From assembly GCF_024170005.1 (NCBI RefSeq), contig NZ_JALJXJ010000017.1, positions 1-64,000 of the forward strand: a DNA stretch of 64,000 nt, in the 5' to 3' direction. The notes below the pieces were generated by a model that searched no databases, had not been told where the DNA came from, and saw only the letters and a program-made list of their open reading frames with translations. Shown here piece after piece: positions 59,569 through 64,000 of the stretch. Both the position numbers and the translations under genes were made by a program. The DNA is from Azospirillum lipoferum (GTDB lineage: Bacteria; Pseudomonadota; Alphaproteobacteria; Azospirillales; Azospirillaceae). The first letter of the stretch is position 1; every line of letters begins with the position of its first letter.

Positions 59569-62384
59569 GCCGGCACGGTCACGACGCAGCGCAGGCCCTC
59601 CGTTCGGAAGTCGCGCGCCACCTCGCCGTCGAGATCGTACTCCACCGCCTGCCGGATCAGTCGGGTGCCAAATCCGAATCGGGCGGGCGGTGTCACCAGG
59701 GTTGGCACGCTCTCCGTCCAATCCAGGATAATATTGTCGCCGGATATGTGCCACGCCAGCGCGACATTGCCGCCGGCGACGCTCCAGGCGCCGTATTTGG
59801 CGGCGTTGGTGCACAGTTCATGCAGCACCAGAGCGAAGGCCAGCGACGCCTTGGTGGTCAGGCTGGCCGGTGGCCCGAGCATGGTGAAGCGCCCGTCGTC
59901 TTTCGTCGCCAGCGGGCCGGCCACCCGCCCGGCCAGGATTTCGAGATCGACGCTCTCCCAGTTCGACAGCGTGAGCAGCGTGTGGGCATCCGCCAGCGCC
60001 TGCAAACGGCCCGTCAAGGCCTGACGGATCCCGGTCACGTCGCTCCCTGCGCGGAAGGTCTGCTCGGCGAGCGACTGGATCACCGCCAGCGTGTTCTTGA
60101 CCCGGTGGCTCAGTTCGTCGACCAGAACGCGCAGATGGCGTTCAGCCTCCTTCTGCTCCGTCATGTCGACCGCCGTGCCGGTGAAACGGAGGGGCCGCTC
60201 GCTCTCGAACCAGACCTTGCCGCGCGCCAGCACCCAATGCACGCTGCCGTCCGGCCACACGACGCGATAATGGGTGTCGTAGGGAGCGCGGACGGCGGGG
60301 TCAAGACAGCGACGGCACAGATCGTCAACCGCATCGCGGTCCTCGGGATGCAGACTGTCGAGGAAGACCGGGTAGGACATCGCCGTGTCGGCGGATTTGC
60401 CGAAGATCGCCTTGCAGATCGACGACCACGTCAGTTCGCCGGTGACGATGTCCCAGTCCCACATGCCCATCCCGGCACTATCGAGTGCCAGATGAAGGCG
60501 GTCCTCGCTGAGGTCGAGCGCCCTCTCGACGATGCGGCGCTCGGCTGCCGCCTTCTCCTCCCGCATCCGCGCCAGTTGCAGGCTGCCGCCGACGCGCGCC
60601 ACCAGTTCCCGGGCGCCGAAGGGCTTGACCAGATAATCGTCCGCACCTGCCATCAATCCTTCCACGCGGGCCTCCTCGCCCGCCCTGGCGGACAGCAGGA
60701 TCACCGGGACGTTCCCGGTGCGCGGATCGGCGCGCAACGCCTGCAACAGGCCGAAGCCGCCGAGCGTCGGCATCATCACGTCGCTGAGCACCAGATCCGG
60801 GACACGGTTCCGTGCAGCAGCCAGAGCCTCCTCGCCATCGCCGGTCGCTACGACCTGATAACCGGAGGCGGTCAGGATTCGTCGTACATACCCCCGCATA
60901 TCCGCGTTATCGTCCGCCAGAAGAACGAGCGGTCTCTCCGGCCTCGCCGGACCGGAGACGGCACCATGGCCGGCCGCCCCTTTAACACCGTCATCGGCGC
61001 CGGCATCACTGCCGTCCGTATCCCCGCCATCCGACAGCCATTGTTCGACTTCGGCGGCAAAGGCGTCGGCACGCGACGGGTCGGCCGGCGCAAGCGGCGA
61101 CAGCCGGAGACGATCGGCCGGCAGATGGGCATGGCCCAAAGGAAGGGTCACATGGAACCGGCTGCCTTCGCCCAGGATGCTGTCCACCCGGATGGTGCCG
61201 CCATGCAGCCCGACCAGTTCCCGGACCAGGGCCAGGCCGATGCCGGTGCCTTCATAAGAGCGCCCCTGCGTGCCTTCGACCCGGTGGAAGCGCTCGAACA
61301 GGCGCGGCAACTCGTGTGCCGGAATGCCGCTGCCGGTGTCGCTTACCGTCAATGTCACCGAGCCGTCCGCCGCGCGTAGCCGCACGACAATTTCGCCGTC
61401 GCGCGTGAACTTGAAGGCATTGGACAGCAGATTGAGGACGATCGTCTCCCAGGCGTTGCGATCGACGAAAACCGCCTCCGGCAGGGAAGAGCAGTCGACC
61501 ATGAGCCGCAGCCCTGCCCTGTCGCAGGCCGACTGGAAATGCCCGGCAAACTCCCGGGTCGCCAGTGCGAGATCGAGAGGTTCGAAAGAAGCCTGAGCGC
61601 GCCCTGCTTCGACGCGAGCGAAATCGAGCAAGGAATTGACCAGCTTCAACAAGCGCAAGGCGTTGCGGCGGGCAACCTCGACACGCTTGCGCTGGGCGCC
61701 GGCCAGTCCGCCGTCGCCGAGGGCGTCCTCGAGCGGTCCCAGCATCAGGGTCAGGGGGGTGCGGAATTCGTGGCTGATGTTGGAAAAGAACTGCGTCTTG
61801 GCGCGGTCCAACTCGGTCAGCCGTTCATTCAGATGGGCCAGTTCGTCCCTGGTCGCCAGCAACTGCCGGTTGGCCTCTTTGACCTCGCTGGCCCGCCGGA
61901 GGACCTCGGCCTGCATGCGATCAGCCTGCGCCTGTACACGCTCGATCGTCTGCGCGGTTTCCACCGAAGCGCGCCGCTCGGACCGGATGAACTCTGTCAC
62001 GTCCTCCACATGGTGGATGATGTGATCGATGCCGCCCGTCTCACCCCTGACCGGGGTGTTGACGGGACTCCAGTAGCGTTCCTCGAATCCTTCGCCATCG
62101 GGACAGGGAATGTCGTACTTCTGCACGCCCATGATGTCCTGGACGCCGTCGGCGAGCACGCGCTGCAAGGACAACCGCAGATCGCCCACGCCGGTGGCCG
62201 TCGGGTCGGCGGGGTCGTCCGGAAAAACGTCGAACAACCCGCGGCCGACAATCTGCTCCCTCCTGGTGCCGGTGGCAGACAGATAACGATCGTTTACCGC
62301 CTCGATGGTGAAGGCGGCATCGGGCCGCAGAACCAGATAGGGGTGTGGGCTCGACTCGAAGAGTCGACGAAAGAACGATTCCAT
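59529..62384 (-). CDS. Hybrid sensor kinase with HisKA and HWE kinase cores
   Basis: A 951-residue cytoplasmic protein without membrane helices. In order: PAS domain (1-130); coiled coil (135-195); HisKA with phosphorylated His205 in NISHEFRTPLTL; HATPase (NLLSNAFKFT, GSGIPAHELPRLFERF, GTGIGLALVRELV); receiver (about 480-600, LLADDNADMRGY, PDLVLSDVMMP, YLVKPFG); second PAS (620-740); and an HWE-type core (LSHRVKNTLAVIQSLAEQT near 756, LHELCTNAAKYGA, FGFGTRLI). Two different kinase types in one chain allow an internal relay and a second output, perhaps to the adjacent single-domain regulator. The signal is unknown. Confidence 0.92.
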   Translation of the reverse strand: MESFFRRLFESSPHPYLVLRPDAAFTIEAVNDRYLSATGTRREQIVGRGLFDVFPDDPADPTATGVGDLRLSLQRVLADGVQDIMGVQKYDIPCPDGEGFEERYWSPVNTPVRGETGGIDHIIHHVEDVTEFIRSERRASVETAQTIERVQAQADRMQAEVLRRASEVKEANRQLLATRDELAHLNERLTELDRAKTQFFSNISHEFRTPLTLMLGPLEDALGDGGLAGAQRKRVEVARRNALRLLKLVNSLLDFARVEAGRAQASFEPLDLALATREFAGHFQSACDRAGLRLMVDCSSLPEAVFVDRNAWETIVLNLLSNAFKFTRDGEIVVRLRAADGSVTLTVSDTGSGIPAHELPRLFERFHRVEGTQGRSYEGTGIGLALVRELVGLHGGTIRVDSILGEGSRFHVTLPLGHAHLPADRLRLSPLAPADPSRADAFAAEVEQWLSDGGDTDGSDAGADDGVKGAAGHGAVSGPARPERPLVLLADDNADMRGYVRRILTASGYQVVATGDGEEALAAARNRVPDLVLSDVMMPTLGGFGLLQALRADPRTGNVPVILLSARAGEEARVEGLMAGADDYLVKPFGARELVARVGGSLQLARMREEKAAAERRIVERALDLSEDRLHLALDSAGMGMWDWDIVTGELTWSSICKAIFGKSADTAMSYPVFLDSLHPEDRDAVDDLCRRCLDPAVRAPYDTHYRVVWPDGSVHWVLARGKVWFESERPLRFTGTAVDMTEQKEAERHLRVLVDELSHRVKNTLAVIQSLAEQTFRAGSDVTGIRQALTGRLQALADAHTLLTLSNWESVDLEILAGRVAGPLATKDDGRFTMLGPPASLTTKASLAFALVLHELCTNAAKYGAWSVAGGNVALAWHISGDNIILDWTESVPTLVTPPARFGFGTRLIRQAVEYDLDGEVARDFRTEGLRCVVTVPAYRALVSSARPSN

Positions 62385-63004
62385 GGAACGACCTCCCGTC
62401 CTTCATCGTCAGGGATGCATCCGGGCTGGGTATCATAGCAAATCGCACCGTATCCGGCGCTACTGGAAGTGAGGCTGTCGAGGATCTTCTGCTCGCTCCC
62501 GAACTGGCGGAACGAGAAGCCGATCACATGGAGGTTGTTGGGATATTGGTGCATGGAAGCGTTGCGGTACCGGCCTGCCAGCCAGAACTTTCCGGGAAAG
62601 ATGCGTGATGTTTCATGTGTTCCGCGTATGACACGGAACTGCCGGGAGTGACCGGGAACGGCGCACCGAGTACGCTGCAACCCTTAAGAAATCTCGTTTT
62701 TTCCTGCACTGTCATACAACATGGCGATAGCACATGAAAAAGCCCGCCGGATCGAAGCTGAGCGCTTGATCTGACGGGCTTGATTTGGTTGCGTGGGCGG
62801 GATTTGGCCTTTACCGAACCGGCGATAAAGCTCCGTCGTAGCATCCCGATCGGTATCCGTTCAGACAGTTGCCGATGAGAGACTGCCTCGACGCCATTTT
62901 TCTCTATGTCGACAATCCCTGCCGCCTGTTGATCCCTCGAGAGGGGATTGCGCTGGAGGATGTGATGGCGCGGCAGGTCTGTCGGGTTCGGCAAGGCTCG
63001 GAAT
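62385..63004. other. Gene-poor stretch between the hybrid kinase and the IS element
   Basis: These 620 bases contain a minus-strand terminator (62737-62781) and otherwise no gene I can support. Open frames here lack recognisable motifs and good ribosome sites. The part nearest 62385 should contain the promoter of the hybrid kinase, but no clear consensus stands out. The part from 62790 to 63004 may be decayed coding DNA. Confidence 0.5.
62737..62781 (-). terminator. Intrinsic terminator, minus strand
   Basis: On the minus strand AAGCCCGTCAGATC pairs with GATCCGGCGGGCTT (12 of 14 positions) around a 14-nt loop and is followed by TTTTT. It would end transcripts arriving from the right, probably the malonyl-CoA decarboxylase transcript before the IS element inserted between them. 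Confidence 0.7.
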
Positions 63005-63372
63005 GATCTTGCCCCGATTCGGTGGTTCTTGCGCAGTTTGCGTGGATCAGGCGGCCAGGAGGGTTCGTCTTCGGAGCAGATCCAGGCTGGCTCTGCCGTA
63101 CATCTGACGCTTGAGTAGCTTGAGGCGGTTGATCTGCCCCTCAGCCTGTCCGCTGCTCCATGGCAATGTGAGTGCCGCCCGAACTGCAGCGCCATCCTGC
63201 TCCAAACCGGCAGCAAACGTCTGAACCGCCATGATACCGCAGGAACTGGCCTCGGTGAAGGAAAGAGAACGTCTGCATGTTCCTTCCAGGTGGGCAATAC
63301 CCGGTCTGCTCGCCACCGCAACCCAGACCATTCACGCAAACTGCGCAAGACCCACCGAAACAGGGCAAGATC
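63005..63372 (-). mobile_element. Internally deleted ISL3-family insertion sequence
   Basis: Terminal inverted repeats of about 42 bp mark the ends: 63005-63046 begins GATCTTGCCCCGATTCGGTG, and the inverse of 63331-63372 begins GATCTTGCCCTGTTTCGGTG, with few mismatches. The 368-bp element keeps the 5' end and the last part of the transposase; the middle is missing. The right end lies 20 nt after the malonyl-CoA decarboxylase stop codon. A shorter copy of the same 5' end, inversely oriented, lies at 29525. Confidence 0.82.
63047..63331 (-). pseudogene. ISL3-family transposase, C-terminal remnant
   Basis: The 94-residue open stretch contains FAAGLEQDGAAVRAALTLPW and SSGQAEGQINRLKLLKRQMYG, followed by RASLDLLRRR: the conserved C-terminus of ISL3 transposases including the last catalytic Glu. 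The first 25 or so residues come from the element's 5' non-coding end, joined by an internal deletion. The catalytic Asp residues are absent, so it is inactive. Confidence 0.82.
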
Positions 63373-63391
63373 AACACGCTGGACAGAACCG

Positions 63392-64000
63392 TCAGGCGCG
63401 CTCGGGGACCGGAGCGGAGGAGGAGGCTGCCGGATCGGCGGTCAGCAGCTTCTCCACCGCGGCGGAGGCGGCGACCTTGCCATGTTCGGCATAGCTTTCG
63501 TGGTTCCGCTCGATGGTACGCAGGTCGTAGAGGTAGTTGACCATCAGCCCGTGCGCCTGCTTCAGCCCCTTGGGCGATAGATCCCCCATCGGGTTGATCC
63601 GCTCCAGCCGCGCACCGTTGCCGAGGTGGAAACGGGCGACCGGATCGACCGGACGGCGGTTCGGCGCCTTGGCCTTGAGGAAATAGCGGGCAGCGACGGA
63701 CTCCACCAGGGGGCGCATCCCCTCCGCCACCGCCGGGTCGGCATGCCAGGCGGCATTGTCGAGGATCGCCAGCCGCACCCGCTCCTCGACCGACAGCAGC
63801 CCATCCTCCTTCGTCCGCTCCCGCGCCAGCCAGCCGGCGAAGCCGGGCACCGGCGACAGCGTGACGAAGGTCTTGAGCCCCGGCAGGTCGCGGCTCAGCT
63901 CCAGCACCACCTGCTTGATCAGGAAGTTGCCGAAGGAGATGCCGCGCAGCCCCTCCTGGCAGTTGGAAATCGAATAAAAGATCGCCGTGGTCGCCTGATC
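63392..64000 (-). CDS. Malonyl-CoA decarboxylase, C-terminal part (runs off right edge)
   Basis: About 202 residues of the C-terminal catalytic domain are visible; the gene begins beyond base 64000. Landmarks are FYSISNCQEGLRGISFGNFLIKQVV, TLSPVPGFAGWL, VARFHLGNGARLERINPMGD, and SPKGLKQAHGLMVNYLYDL. The HxxNGA segment with catalytic His is intact. The enzyme converts malonyl-CoA to acetyl-CoA and CO2; in rhizobial and related bacteria it belongs to the malonate (mat) pathway. The tail after YLYDL is Ala/Ser-rich. An ISL3 remnant begins 20 nt after the stop. Confidence 0.93.
   Translation of the reverse strand, partial: DQATTAIFYSISNCQEGLRGISFGNFLIKQVVLELSRDLPGLKTFVTLSPVPGFAGWLARERTKEDGLLSVEERVRLAILDNAAWHADPAVAEGMRPLVESVAARYFLKAKAPNRRPVDPVARFHLGNGARLERINPMGDLSPKGLKQAHGLMVNYLYDLRTIERNHESYAEHGKVAASAAVEKLLTADPAASSSAPVPERA

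Noticed and set aside
62524..63348. Minus-strand frame joining the IS remnant and its left flank
   Set aside because: It crosses the IS boundary and a terminator and uses a different frame from the transposase; no homology seen.

Overview
The window is GC-rich DNA, almost fully coding, from an alphaproteobacterium. The gene set (Cache chemoreceptor, HWE-type kinase, branched-chain keto-acid dehydrogenase operon, AtoSC-controlled acetoacetate operon, malonyl-CoA decarboxylase) fits an Azospirillum-like member of the Rhodospirillales. The genus is an inference from gene content; no rRNA or tRNA is present to confirm it.

Region 1 (1-29460, all minus strand) is the larger part of a lipopeptide siderophore locus. 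A fatty-acyl-AMP ligase/NRPS loads an acyl chain and adds threonine, with an embedded methyltransferase. A second NRPS adds aspartate then serine. A third NRPS runs off the left edge with an adenylation pocket suited to a basic residue. Helpers are an MbtH protein, a type II thioesterase, a SyrP/TauD-type dioxygenase (probable aspartyl beta-hydroxylase), an ornithine/lysine N-monooxygenase, an AlcB-type N-acyltransferase and a secreted alpha/beta hydrolase. Uptake genes are a TonB receptor, a Tat-type FhuD-like binding protein, a fused FhuB-like permease, an FhuC-like ATPase and a siderophore-interacting flavoprotein. Three near-identical 27-nt boxes (CCTWA-N16-TTCGTC) precede three transcription units: tailoring (29259 to 25478), uptake (25391 to 18288) and assembly line (18127 to beyond 1). 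They look like iron-starvation ECF sigma promoters.

Region 2 (29525-29826) is insertion-sequence debris (an ISL3-type end and an IS3-family transposase tail) between the siderophore locus and a catabolic region.

Region 3 (29827-43267) holds an ACS-family MFS transporter, an isopropylmalate/tartrate-dehydrogenase-type enzyme, a short-chain dehydrogenase and an aldehyde dehydrogenase. Divergent from these is a ribose-type ABC importer operon: two permeases, binding protein and double ATPase. One permease is fused to a strictosidine-synthase/SMP-30-like beta-propeller and a second such propeller is encoded next to it. A LysR regulator follows. The substrate cannot be read from sequence.

Region 4 (43319-49073) is a branched-chain 2-oxo acid dehydrogenase operon (E1 alpha, E1 beta, E2, E3), divergent from an Lrp/AsnC regulator.

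Region 5 (49144-58929) has a Cache chemoreceptor, a 71-residue unknown protein, and the acetoacetate/short-chain fatty acid operon: CoA-transferase A and B, AtoE transporter and thiolase. It is transcribed from a clear sigma-54 promoter with an upstream 22-bp palindrome, next to the AtoS/AtoC two-component pair.

Region 6 (59182-64000) has a single-domain response regulator whose 3' end overlaps, antisense, a hybrid kinase containing both HisKA and HWE kinase cores. It ends with an internally deleted ISL3-family element and the C-terminus of malonyl-CoA decarboxylase.
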